Assembly: GCA_009602725.1 (NCBI GenBank)
Contig: WELB01000048.1
Span: 393,748 to 452,544, forward strand
From: Spirogloea muscicola
Lineage: Eukaryota; Streptophyta; Zygnematophyceae; Spirogloeales; Spirogloeaceae
Direction: 5' to 3'
Length of the DNA: 58,797 nt
Of this stretch, positions 45,801 to 56,178 are shown piece after piece. A model generated the notes under the pieces. It was not told where the DNA came from, searched no databases, and saw nothing but the letters and a program-made list of their open reading frames with translations. Position 1 is the first letter of the stretch, and every line of letters starts with the position of its first letter. The position numbers and the translations under genes were made by a program.

Positions 45801-46683
45801 TGCCGGGCATGACTGCTTCCGGTGCTTTGAGGCCGACGGCCAAGCCGGGGCTGCGGCGGCGACGGCGGCGGCGGCGGTGGCGGTCTATGCCATGGACCTC
45901 TCGTGCTGGTATGCTCCCGGAAACTGCGACTGCCTGCCCACGTTCACGACCACCACCGGCCGCCGCCTGATGCTGGTGCTTCCGGACCGCAGGCGTGCGG
46001 CACTGCTCGGCATCGCCGCCGCCGAGTATGCGCAGGTCCATGGCGCCTGGCCGCTTCAAGACCCAGTAGCAGTCGTGGCCTCGGCTGTTCACAAGACGAC
46101 TGGGGCAGAAGGCGCTTGGTCGCTCAGGCGGGCTGGTCGGGGCCAGCCTTGTGGTGGCGCGCAGGGTTTCCCACCGGACTGGACCGTGGCGGCTGGAGAT
46201 GACGGCCGCGGCGGCTCCACGTTGTCGGCATCGAAGGAGGGCGGCGGCGGCCTGGCGGCCCGCTTCGCCATGGTCGGCAGCGCCGTCAGCGTGCCCGTGG
46301 CCCAGTGGCTGGGCGAGCGGCTGGCCGACCCGCTGTCGCACAAGTACGTGCATGGCGCATCGGACCGCGCGCTGCAAAGTGGGGACAGCTTGGCGGCGTG
46401 GCCGGCGGCCGCCTGGGGCCGCGGCATTGGCCAGCGGTTCGAGGCCACGGCTCTGCTGGCCAGCGGCTTCGCCAAAACCCCAGTGCTGCTGCCGCTTCGG
46501 CCGCTGGGGACTGCCGTCGGCACGCTCATGCGCGAGGGCCTGTGCGCTGCCGACGTGCTCCGCTACGCCCGCAAGATGCGTGACTCCAGCTGGAGCCTGC
46601 ACCCAGCTGTGTGCGGCACACGTGCTGCAGCCTTTGGGCTGAAGGAACGGGACATGGCAAAGCCGTGCGCTGAGAGGAGGTAG
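45801..46683 (+). CDS. DNA (cytosine-5)-methyltransferase, C-terminal part
   Basis: Two exons, 45801-46035 and 46165-46683, join in phase 0. The encoded part includes LSCWY, CLPTFTTTTGRRL and LLGIAAAEYAQ. The spliced junction creates AQGFPPDWT, the QGFP motif (target-recognition end / motif IX) of C5 cytosine methyltransferases. It continues with MVGSAVSVPVAQWLGERLA, which corresponds to motif X (usually GNxVSxPVA; Asn is Ser here). The enzyme methylates cytosine in nuclear DNA using S-adenosylmethionine. The catalytic PCQ motif, the cofactor site and everything N-terminal are missing upstream, where a telomere-like tract and the N at 45479 lie. It is therefore a fragment or a broken assembly. 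Confidence 0.65.
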
Positions 46684-46822
46684 TGCCCGCCACGACGACG
46701 CAACCTCTCACTGGTCGCGGCTGGCCTTTGTGGAGACCCCATGAGGGCTATAAGATCCAAATGCAGGTCGATGTTGACATCTGACCTGACTTTGTGGTCT
46801 CCTCGGACAGTGAAATTCTCGG

Positions 46823-47121
46823 AGAACTTTTCACTTCAGAATCTGATCATGAGGGCTTAAAAGTATGAGGCGGCGCCGGCGGGCTATGTCTCAGAACCCT
46901 CGTTGGGGCGACGTGCCCCACACCATACTCCCCTCGGTACTGGCCGGCTGCGCGCACCGTCAGGGATGCCCGCATCCGGTGGTCGTGCCGCGGGCCAGTA
47001 TCGAGGGGAGTATGGTGTGGGGCACGCCGCCCAAACGAGGGTTCTGAGACACAGCCCCGCCCACCGGCGTCGCCTCAGATTTTTAAGCCCTCGTGATCGA
47101 ATTCTGGAGTGAAAATTCTAA
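46823..47121. mobile_element. Foldback (long inverted repeat) element 1
   Basis: Two arms of about 130 bases, roughly 46823-46955 and 46990-47121, are reverse complements with scattered differences (for example ccccacaccatactcccctcg in both). The loop is about 35 bases. There is no coding capacity of its own; it resembles a foldback MITE. Confidence 0.75.
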
Positions 47122-47124
47122 TGA

Positions 47125-47820
47125 CATTGTGATTGGGGCCAGCGCCCGCAAGCGCAAGCGCGCTGGAGCACAGAGCGGCTCTGCTGCGGCAGCGACATGC
47201 AATGACCTCCAGGTCAGTAGCCACCTCTCCTCAAGCACTGCAAGCAGATGTTGCAGGTCCCGATATGGACGCCTGCCGCATGCGTCAATTTCGAGGAGAT
47301 AAACATCGTGGTCATATGACATTTCGGTTTCGGGGCAAGGGCGTCAGGATCTTGGACTGTTGCTAAGGCACGTCGATGCTGGTCTTTGACTGACCAAGTT
47401 CTTGCCGCCATTGAAGTAAACACTACTTAAGTGGCTATGTGGCGGGCCTTGATTGTGTCACTGCAGGCGGGATGGCAGGTCGCCATGTGTCGAGGAGGAC
47501 GAGCCAGCTGAGCTGAGTCCTGCGCGCTCTCTGAGGCCTCTGCAATTGCGAGCAACAAGAGAGGCAGGCTGTCCCCTGCCACCACCGCCCCTGTTGCCAT
47601 TGCTGCCAAAGCCCGCTTCGCCACCACCTTTGGTGGCCGTTGTTCATCCCAGGACTCGGGCAAGAAGCCGCGCACTGCTGGTTGGACCTTGAGTGCGCGT
47701 TCCTGCTTACAGGCAATTTGGACTGCCTGAGGTGCAATTTAGATCTGGAGGCTTTGTAGCCCAGAAGTATTCTTTTTGCTTGCCTTGTCGTGGGGATCTC
47801 AGCGGGCCATACCATCTGTT
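47125..47820. other. Unassigned, with exon-like fragments
   Basis: A plus frame IVIGASARKRKRAGAQSG ends at a gtcagt donor near 47214, and a Pro-rich frame (REAGCPLPPPPLLPLLPKP) is open at 47.5-47.7 kb. I cannot link them into a gene or name a family. Confidence 0.3.
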
Positions 47821-48216
47821 CACATAGACCTGTCTTTGACTACTTGATTACTTGGTGCATGCACTAACAGGAGATCCTATGGTTTATTGTAAGGCTACCA
47901 TGTGGGCTACCTCATTCTCGGCATCTGGATTGGCTTCGAGGTCAAAGCTTGTAGTCACATCTGTGTGATTGCAAACTGGACTCTGGCGGCCATTGGGCCG
48001 ATGCGCGGATCCTTCTGCAGGACGCCTTGCTGATGGCCGCCACAGTCCGTCCTCCAATCACGCAGTTGTGACTACAAGCTTTGGCCTCGAAGCCATTGAG
48101 CCCAATCGAAATGTTGAGAATGTGGTAGCCCACATGGTAGCCTTGCAATAAACTGTAGGATCTCAATACTGTTAGTGCATGCACCAAGTAATCAAGTAGT
48201 CAAAGACAGGTATATG
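47821..48216. mobile_element. Foldback (long inverted repeat) element 2
   Basis: Arms of about 155 bases (about 47821-47980 and 48055-48216) are reverse complements with small indels; both contain gactacttgattacttggtg and its complement at the outer ends. The central part is about 75 bases. It is not related by sequence to element 1. Confidence 0.8.
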
Positions 48217-48219
48217 TGG

Positions 48220-48850
48220 CACCCTCTAGTGTTACTGGGGGCGTTGTTGCGCTCAATAGATTGGTTCAGAAATTAAGATTGGAAAACTCAAGGAGTTCAG
48301 ATTATGTCGAATGTCAAATGAGCAGGGCACAACAGTTCTTCAATGCTGATTTCTCTAGCCAGATCCACATCACCCTATGCGTATCAGGTACATGAGTTTA
48401 GGGAATGGATGCTAGTAAAAGCGTTCCCACATACAATTTTCCATGAAAGTCTAAAGATGAGAAGTCATCATGCGATGCCTTCCCTGCAATGGCCTCAGAA
48501 AGGCGGAACCTGGTATATGGTAGAAACTGTATACTTGTAACCGGTATGTGTAGGTTGGCATGGATGAGCCAGGGCAGTGGCGGGGAGAGCACTGCAACCT
48601 CTTGAAAGCGATGGATGGTGGACCAGCCACGCCAATGTTGCTTCTATGGATAATGTTGCTGTAGAATGCAGCCAAAGACAAGCCAAGGAGACGTTTCTTG
48701 TAGAGAATGTGTTGAGGTCATGCTGTACTGTCGATCGCTCACAAGAAAATACCTTCTCTGGACGCTGCCGTAGCTTCACTTGTAGTATGTTGGATTCAGG
48801 TGCAAGTGCCGGACTACAACTTTAAATTTGGAGGTTTCACTGGATCGCAT
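48220..48850. other. Spacer, nothing recognised
   Basis: No exon chain, RNA gene or element end is recognised in this stretch. Confidence 0.45.
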
Positions 48851-48857
48851 ATATAGA

Positions 48858-49174
48858 GGTCACGCAGTGGTCACGCAGTGGGCAGTGCAGAACAAAGGAA
48901 GATGCAGCACTACTCCGACTACCCTCGATGCGACCAGCTCCTGCCAGCGGCAATCGACATCTATGGCTGTCTGGGTCCTCGATTTCACACCCTCCTCCAA
49001 AACATTGCCAATCTAGGCTACACACGACGTGCAGATGTGTTTCCGGCTGAAATGGGCTTGCCAGCTGCATATTTGTCGTTCTTGCGACGTCGAGTTTCGG
49101 CCTGTTTGCAGCGAGCTCAGGCTAATGCCTTGCATCAGAAAGCTGGGCGAGCTCTAGTTGGTGACAGAAGGCTT
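48858..49174 (+). mobile_element. Orphan post-endonuclease fragment of a family D-like LINE
   Basis: The plus frame reads HYSDYPRCDQLLPAAIDIYG, GCLGPRFHTLLQNIANLG, LPAAYLSFLRRRVSACLQR and QKAGRAL, closely matching 37800-38060. It is open throughout but cut at the 5' side and, unlike the other copies, also lacks the LTRGY tail: it ends at the single N at 49175. The truncated 3' side suggests either a later deletion or an assembly join at the N. Confidence 0.75.
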
Positions 49175-49238
49175 NTGCCGCGACGGCCTCGGCAAGGCGC
49201 AGCAGCAGCGCTAGCCGTAGTGGCGGCTGACTGCGGCG

Positions 49239-51062
49239 ATGGCGGCGGCGGCGGCGGCGGCAGGCGTGGCGGAGCTCATCCCCAACCACGGCGCGGACGA
49301 GCGCACGACCGCCGTGGCGCGCCTCCTGGTCGTGCGCGAGCTGGCGGACATGCTGGCGGCGGGCAGCCCCCGGCCCGATCAGGCGCTGCCGCTGGTCGAG
49401 AAGATCCTGAGCATGGACCCGGCGGCCGGGGCCGGCGGCGGCGGCGGCAGCGGCGGCGGCGGCCGCCGCGCTCGGGAGAGCCTCCTTCTCGCTTTGCGCA
49501 CGGAGGTTCGAGTCGCCACACGGCCGAGCCGCGGCTGCCGTTTGCTGCCATCGCCGGCGCTCGGATGTATGCCGGCAGTCGCCCGGAAATAGAGGTGCTT
49601 GACCCCGGCGTCTTTTCGGGGGATCGAACTGGCGTCTCCACATTGGCATCTAAAGACCTTAACCAGATGTCATATGGCGCTCATGGTGCACTTCGTCCTG
49701 CGGCAGGCCGTCCTGGTCAACCTGCGAGCCGGCCCAGCGGAGGGCGGCGGCGGTGGGGAGGGCGAGGGTCGGCGGCGGGACTGGAAGGGCTTCAGCCGGG
49801 CGCTGCGCTTCTTCTTCGAGCCGGGGAGCACGGCGGGCCTCGCCGGCGCTGCGCAGCGCCGGGCCGAGCTGGAGCAGCTGAGGCAGGCAAGGGGCTTGTT
49901 GGCCAATCCGGCTCATCCTGCGAGCTGCCCGGATGGAGGACAAGCGCCTGAGGAGCGCGGCGCTGATGCCGGCGCGGCGTCGTGCAGGACAAGCCCAGGC
50001 GGGACGCGGCCGCCGACGCGGCCCTGGCGAGGCACTCCGCCGCCGCCCTGGAGCGCGACCTCCAGCACTTTGTGCAGCGCGCCCGCAAGCGCTTCCCACC
50101 TCCATTCCTCGACGAGGTGCCAGCACTGGCACTTACAGTCACTCATGTCTTATATCAGTCACATTGACAGCATGCATTCCGTTGATCAATGCATTAATGA
50201 ACGGATTGCATCCGTGCTATTTCAGAAGGCCTGGCTGAACATGTAAGGATGTAAGCCCACTGGTCTATAGCCTTCCAGCATGGCACCAGGATTTACTTTT
50301 AGAACTTGTGACTCTTTTTAGTTGCTGCGTTTGCTTAATTGACCGTAGACTTCCTGATGGTTTTCTCCACTTTGTGCTTAAAAGTCTGTAAATGTCATGC
50401 ACCGTTGGCTCATGCAGCTGTACGAGGACGTCGCCAGGGGCTACATCCCCGGCGGCAGCGCGGGTGCGGCAGAGGAGGCGCTGCCCGCGGCGATGCCTCC
50501 GCAGAAGCGCCGACGCACGGCAGCCAGGCCGCAGCCGAGCGCCACTGCGACGGTCGGCAGGGGAAAGCGGCGCGCCAGTGAGGGGCTCAGCAACAGCCAG
50601 GAGGACGACAGACTGGATGTGGGCGACAGCGGCGAGCAGGGCGACGGAGACGGAAGCGAGGGCGAGAGCGACGAGGAGTACGCCGCTGGGCTAGCGGAAG
50701 ACGACGACGAGGACGACGAGGATGAGGATGATGAAGACGAGGAGGACGACGAGGAAGAGGGAGGGGAGGAGGAGGAAGGAGAGGAGGAGGAGGGAGGGAA
50801 GGAGGATGGAAAAGAGGAGGAGGGAGGGGAAGTGCGAGGCCGGCCGGCGCCGCCGCCAGACTCGGACGACCTCAACGACGACGTCTGCCGGGCGTGCGGC
50901 GCCGGCGGGACGCTGCTCCTCTGCGAGGGCTGCCCGGCGTCGTACCACCTGCAGTGCGCCGGCGTGCGCGCGCCGCCGCCTGGCGACTGGTTCTGCCCCG
51001 AGTGCCGCGGCCTGTCGGAGGAGGTGGGCACCCACTTCGTGCATGGCCATTATGGTGGCTAA
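49239..51062 (+). CDS. PHD-finger protein with long acidic tract
   Basis: Start [18 protein letters not shown] at 49239; exon 1 to 49505 (VRELADMLAAGSPRPDQALP). The next exon, about 49675-49905, reads MVHFVLRQAVLVNLRAG and WKGFSRALRFFFEPGS. Exon 49988-50116 reads DKPRRDAAADAALARHS, and exon 50418-51062 reads LYEDVARGYIPGG. The last exon has a basic patch (PPQKRRRT), a roughly 60-residue Glu/Asp-rich tract and a complete PHD finger, CRACGAGGTLLLCEGC ... YHLQC ... WFCPEC (Cys4-His-Cys3). PHD fingers bind histone H3 tails, so a nuclear chromatin reader is likely. The N-terminal helical part is not recognised. The end could be an alternative read-through of a gtgggc donor at 51024. Boundaries of exon 2 are approximate. 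Confidence 0.65.
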
Positions 51063-51066
51063 ACTG

Positions 51067-51112
51067 TAAACCCTAAACCTAACCCTAAACCCTAACCCCT
51101 TAAACCCTAACC
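51067..51112. repeat. Telomere-like (CCCTAAA)n array / telo-box cluster
   Basis: Six or so CCCTAAA/CCCTAA units lie in the gap between the PHD gene's stop (51062) and the kinase ATG (51175). AAACCCTAA is the core of plant telo-box promoter elements, so the array could act in the kinase promoter, or be an interstitial telomeric repeat. Confidence 0.7.
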
Positions 51113-51174
51113 TTGGCTCTGTGGCGGCGCTGACGCTGCGGCCTGGTGGCCAGCGCCGTGCCCAGGGCTTGGAC

Positions 51175-54100
51175 ATGGACGGCGGCCACAAGGAGGACAT
51201 TGCCAACGCCCCGGTAGCTGCGGCCGCCGGCGGCGGCGGCGGCGGCGGCGGAGGCCAGCGTGGGGCTGTCGAGCGTGCGGCGCGGCGGGACGCCGGAGGA
51301 GCTGGACGACACCACGCACCTGCTCTTCTACGCCAGCCAGGGCGACGTCAACGGCCTGGCGGAGGTGCTGCGCCGCGGCGGCGACGTCAACCTCGCCGAC
51401 TACGACGGCCGCACCGCGCTGCACCTCGCCGCCTCCGAGGGCCAGCTGCCCGCCCTCCGCCTCCTCCTCGCCCACGGCGCCGCCATCAACCCCACTGACC
51501 GCTGGGGCTCCACCGTACGCACCGCTGCTGCTGCTGCAGCTGCCGCCGGCGCGGAGATGGGCTGCACTTGCCGTTGCATGCGTGCCCATGGCGCCGCCCT
51601 TGCCGGAGTCCACTGCCGGAGCGGCGCTGGGCCCAGCTGCCTTTGCCAATTGAGGCTTGTTGGGCTCTCGCTGTGAATGTGCTACTGCGCACCTCCCAAG
51701 TTGTCATAGTGACTAATGTCAAGTTTGCCACAATCTTGCGTCTGCAGCCGCTATCTGATGCCCGGCACTACGACCACCTGGACGCCGTGAAGCTCCTGGA
51801 GGCTGCCGGCGGCAAGATGGGGGTGAGCGCCCGCCCTGCACGGCATGCCCATGCCCCAGCCTTCGCACACCCTTCCTTTGCTAAAGTTAGCTGGAGTTGC
51901 TCAATTCACAAGCATTGCTCAATGGCAGCTTTATTAGCTTGAAGACGAGTAAACCAAAAGTCAATGAGCAAATGAGAAGCAAGACCAACGCCTTCCCAGC
52001 CAAAATACACTTTGAATGAAATCATCTCCAATTACCAACATTAGCATGAAGTAGAAACTGAAAGATAACACATAAAGCGAGAACTGTGTGGATCATAGCC
52101 AGCCCTCGGTCGACAACTTGCGAGTCGACAAGGGCGGCTATGCTTACTGCCGCCAGAGCTTGTGCTTGCTTGGCAGCCGCTTTCGAGGGCGCCGTCGCCG
52201 CCGGTTGGCCAAGCGGGGGCTGTGCAGGGTGGCGGGCTACCTCCGCCGCTGGAGTATGAGATTGACGTGTCAGAGCTGGACTTCTCCAAGAGCAAGCCAG
52301 TCGGCAAGGTGCAGCGAGTCGGCTAGGACCTTCTCATTCTGTCAATTTGGCTCAGCAAGCGCATCCTGGCAGGCCATGCAACTCCATTGCATCTTAGGAG
52401 GATGAGGGCAGCTACAGTCAACAACACCACTAACTCTTGAGCAAGAAGCTGATAGCTCGCCGACCTTTGTGGCGGCCCAGGTGCAGGGGGCGTTTGGGGA
52501 GATTCACGTTGTGAATTGGCGGGGCACTCGCGTCGCAGTGAAGACAATTCTTAGCACGCTGTCATCGCAGCCCCAGATAGTGTGAGCATGACCACCGCCT
52601 CATCAATTATTGCATTCGAGCCAACTCCGTTTGCTGCTGCGCCGCTGAGCGGCAGATGCTATGCCGGAGGCCAGGCAGTTGCCTGTACTGAATGCCTCTG
52701 CTGTATCCTGGGACTCTGATGGCCACAACAGCAAGGAATTCCGAGAGGAGCTGACGCTGCTTCAGAAGCTGCGACATCCAAACATCGTGCAGTTCCTGGG
52801 CGCTGTCACACAGACGATGCCGCTCATGATTGTCACCGAGTACCTCCCAAAGGTGTGCCAACCGCCGGCCGGCTGCCTCTTGCTCTTTACTGTTTCTAAA
52901 CACAGGGTCGCATTGGCGAATTCTTGTCTGCTCCTTGTCGGCACTCCTGCTTGCCATATCCAGTGCTTTGAGGTTGTTCTTGTTGATTGCCTGCCTCAGC
53001 AACTTGCTGTGAACGCCATTGCATGTGTATAGTGTATACTCGTTGGTCTTTCAATTGGGACTGTGGCTGCTCACAGAAGATTTCTAGCAAAGTTTCTTGT
53101 TCACTGTGCGGGCTACAGATAGCAGTAGCTTCTGCTTGAAAGTGTTGCAAGTCAAGAAGCCTCTGCCTACCTCTGCAGTGGGCACCCACAATCAGCTGGT
53201 GTCCTAATGTTCTGATGAGCAACGTGCCTCATTGTGAAGCTGGGAATTTGCTGAGCTGCTCCTATTTGTCCTTGGCGCAAGTTTCTCAGCTCTCAGCATG
53301 ACAATGCCTTGCAGGGTGATGTCGCGGAGTACGTGCGGCGAAAGGGGGCGCTGGAAGCTTCCACGGCTGTGTCTTTTGCTCTTGATATTGCAAGGTGCTT
53401 CTGCGGAAGCATGCTTTAGTTGAGGCCTTTAGCTCTCTGTAGGAAATTATCAAGGAGAGAATGTCAAGGAGATTGTCAAGAAATCAAGGAGAGAATGGGG
53501 CAAACGCATGTCCATGGGAGGCCAGGAGGAGGTTGCACACTTGTCGTGCCGATCTCAGTGCTGGCTCCAAGGCAACTTCATTGCAATGCCTGACCCTACC
53601 ATAGGTTCTGTAGGTGGCTTGGAGCAGTGACTTTAGTGGCTTTAGGACGGGGCATTGGCCTGCAGGATCTGACATTGTTGGCATTCGCTTGTGCAATCTA
53701 GAAGTAGCTGGCGCTGTATCTTTGAGGTGGCATGGTCAGGGGGACTGATGTTTGTCCCTCTTGTGGAGCTCTGCTGCAGGGGCATGAACTACTTGCACGA
53801 GCACCGGCCTGATGCGATTGTGCACAGGGACCTCAAGCCCAGGTATGATAAGGAGCTAGAAGCACAGCCCTGGCAGATCCCTGCTCAGAATGTCAGCATA
53901 CATATGAGCTGCTTTTGTTCGATGAAAGCACAGCCTTACTTAAAGCTCGTGCCTTGTCTTTCCCATGACTTTGAAACTGCATGATGTCCACCCTTGATAG
54001 TACAAGCTCACGGCAGGTATTACAATAATCCATCTGAGAGAACGGCCCCACTGCCTGCTCAGTCTCTCCTATGTTTTAACACAATTGATACTTGCATCCC

Positions 54101-55285
54101 ACATTGTCATACTCAGCAGTGCAATTGAATTGCAGGAACTTGCTGCGGGATGATGCAGGGCACCTGAAGGTGGCCGATTTTGGGCTGGGGAAGCTCCTCA
54201 AGGCTAAGGCTGACAGCATCCAAGAGGTGTACCAGATGACTGGCGAGACCGGCTCATGTAGGCCCCCACGTCTAGGCTGACCCTGCTGTCACATCATCAC
54301 CGTGTGCTCGCGTCAGGCTTTGCCATGTCCTGCTTTGTCATGTCCTGCTATTGAAGTACTTGGCATATGAGGGTCCACTATGGCATTTGCACTATCCTGC
54401 TTGGCAATGCCCTCCACATTCCTGTATGAAGAATGTACACCTGCACGTACACCTCAGTCCATCAACTCTCATTTCACGGACTTTGCAGATCGGTACATGG
54501 CTCCTGAGGTCTTTCGGCACGAGGCTTACCATAAGAGCGTGGATGTCTTCTCCTTCGCCATTATAGTCCAGGAGGTAGAAGGCCTTCTGGCCAAATCATT
54601 TGCTGTCCCATTGGGGCGTGCCTTGCTGTGTATCTCACAATAGTAGCACTTGGCGGCACTCATGATTGCAAGGTTGACAATCTTGGTACCCAGTGATGCA
54701 ACTGAGCTTTGTATCCCATCCCACTCGCTCTGCAGTTCTTTGAAGGCAAGCAGGCCTTCAAATTCCAGCTGCCTGAGGAGATTGCGCAGGCCATCGCTTT
54801 TGAGAACCTGCGGCCGCCCTTCAAAGCCCGCACGTACCCCCCTGGCATGAAAGGGTGAGCTTCGACATACAGACTGTCGCAGGCCAATCTCATAGGCGCG
54901 TCAACATGCGCAGAGGCCCACCAAAGCCTGGCCAGCGATTTAAGAATCAAGTAGCACCAGCACTCCTTGGCAAATATGGCTTTTCCATACCTGCGAACAA
55001 TCTCTTGCCAGGCTGTCTTAATAGCAATGCAGGCAACATTGTGAACAATCTGCGGCAGGATCTTCTTCAGGCAAGCAACATTCTTCATCTTGTGGTGCAT
55101 GTGCTCCTATAAATGATTGGTACCCCTTTGTACAATGTGGCAGGCTGCTGCAGGAGTGCTGGGACAAGGACCCCAAGCGGCGGCCGACCTTCACGCAGAT
55201 CCTCGAGCAGCTGGAGCTGATGGAGAGGAAGCTCCCTCCACCCGCAGACGTCATCCAGCAGGGATGCAACTGCACTGTCCTTTAA
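51175..55285 (+). CDS. Ankyrin-repeat protein kinase, ILK-like (TKL group)
   Basis: Eleven exons: 51175-51514, 51748-51822, 52228-52308, 52487-52581, 52732-52852, 53315-53394, 53780-53842, 54136-54257, 54489-54574, 54736-54854, 55144-55285. Ankyrin repeats occupy exons 1-2 ([41 protein letters not shown] joined to [17 protein letters not shown]). A linker, [13 protein letters not shown], leads to a kinase domain with all core motifs: GKGAFGE (Gly loop), VAVK (Lys), FREELTLL (alphaC Glu), HRDLKPRN (catalytic loop), DFG in [16 protein letters not shown]. The order matches plant integrin-linked-kinase-like proteins; a cytosolic or membrane-associated Ser/Thr kinase is expected. The protein ends GCNCTVL. 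In exon 1 the start ATG and the ankyrin frame differ by one base within a (GGC)n run, so the true start or that run is uncertain. Confidence 0.85.
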
Positions 55286-56178
55286 GACGTTGCCCCCCTC
55301 TCCAAGGACTGGGCGTGGGATTCGCTTTCCCATTGGGTACAAGTTTTATTCTCCATCCTCTCCTCCCAGCCCACCCCAATACCCACACCTTGAACATCCT
55401 CACTTTACGAGCCCGATAATCTGAGCTGACCTGACATCCTCAAGTTACACTCCAGCATCGTTGCTGTGGTCTCCTTGACCTGCGGTGCTGGCCGAGCAGC
55501 AGCAGTAGCAGATGTAGTGCGGTTAGCTACTTACTGGATTTGCTACTGTCTCTAGCATGTACACTCCAGGCTCCACTCCGGGCTGGCTTACTCTAACCAT
55601 TTGATTGATTGATTGGTGCTCTACTGAATAAGCTGTTGAAAGCTGCACGGCACAGCCTTCCCATAGACCATACTGCCCTCACCTCTGGGTCCTTGGCCTC
55701 AATCTGAATGCAGGAATATGCAGTCTTGACTCACGGCGACTCAGAAGACCTCAATCACCTGCTTCAAAGGTCAAAGAATGCACGCAGAGAGATGCATAAC
55801 ATCTGTGGTATCACTTAACACTTTGCATACACCACATGAGCATCCCAGTCACTTGGAAGCTTTATATATGTCTTTCTCCAGGTTAGGATAAGGTTCACTC
55901 ATCAACTGTCATCATGGCTTTGCAATTTGACAACCTCAATAAGTTGCTGCCCTCATCTTCCGAGTCAGTCCTTAAGCTGTAGGTCTCCCAAATATGAAAT
56001 ACCACTATGCTGTGTACTGTACTTTAACCAATATGGAAGGGGCTTCCACAACCATCTCATTGGGTCATCGGATTTAGTGTCAAGTTACTATCCTGATACC
56101 AATTTATTGCTCTTTGAGCCAGCCATGACCTACTTGTAGATGCTAAATGTCCAATTGGCACTGAATATTCAGTTTATT
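55286..56178. other. Convergent intergenic region
   Basis: This lies between the kinase stop and the ADPRM stop, which face each other, and holds their 3' untranslated regions. I see no exon chain or element end in it. Confidence 0.5.

Noticed and set aside
49440-49475. Poly-Gly/Ala stretches taken as domains
   Set aside because: They are (GGC)n runs in GC-rich first exons and carry no functional information.
49595-49690. tRNA-like sequence on the minus strand (GTTCGATCCC with a D-arm-like stretch upstream)
   Set aside because: The T stem does not pair and no acceptor stem can be built, so it is not a functional tRNA; similarity may be chance.
50441-51031. Long Ser-rich minus-strand ORF
   Set aside because: It is the antisense of the Glu/Asp-rich tract and PHD finger of the plus-strand gene, whose protein has recognisable motifs.
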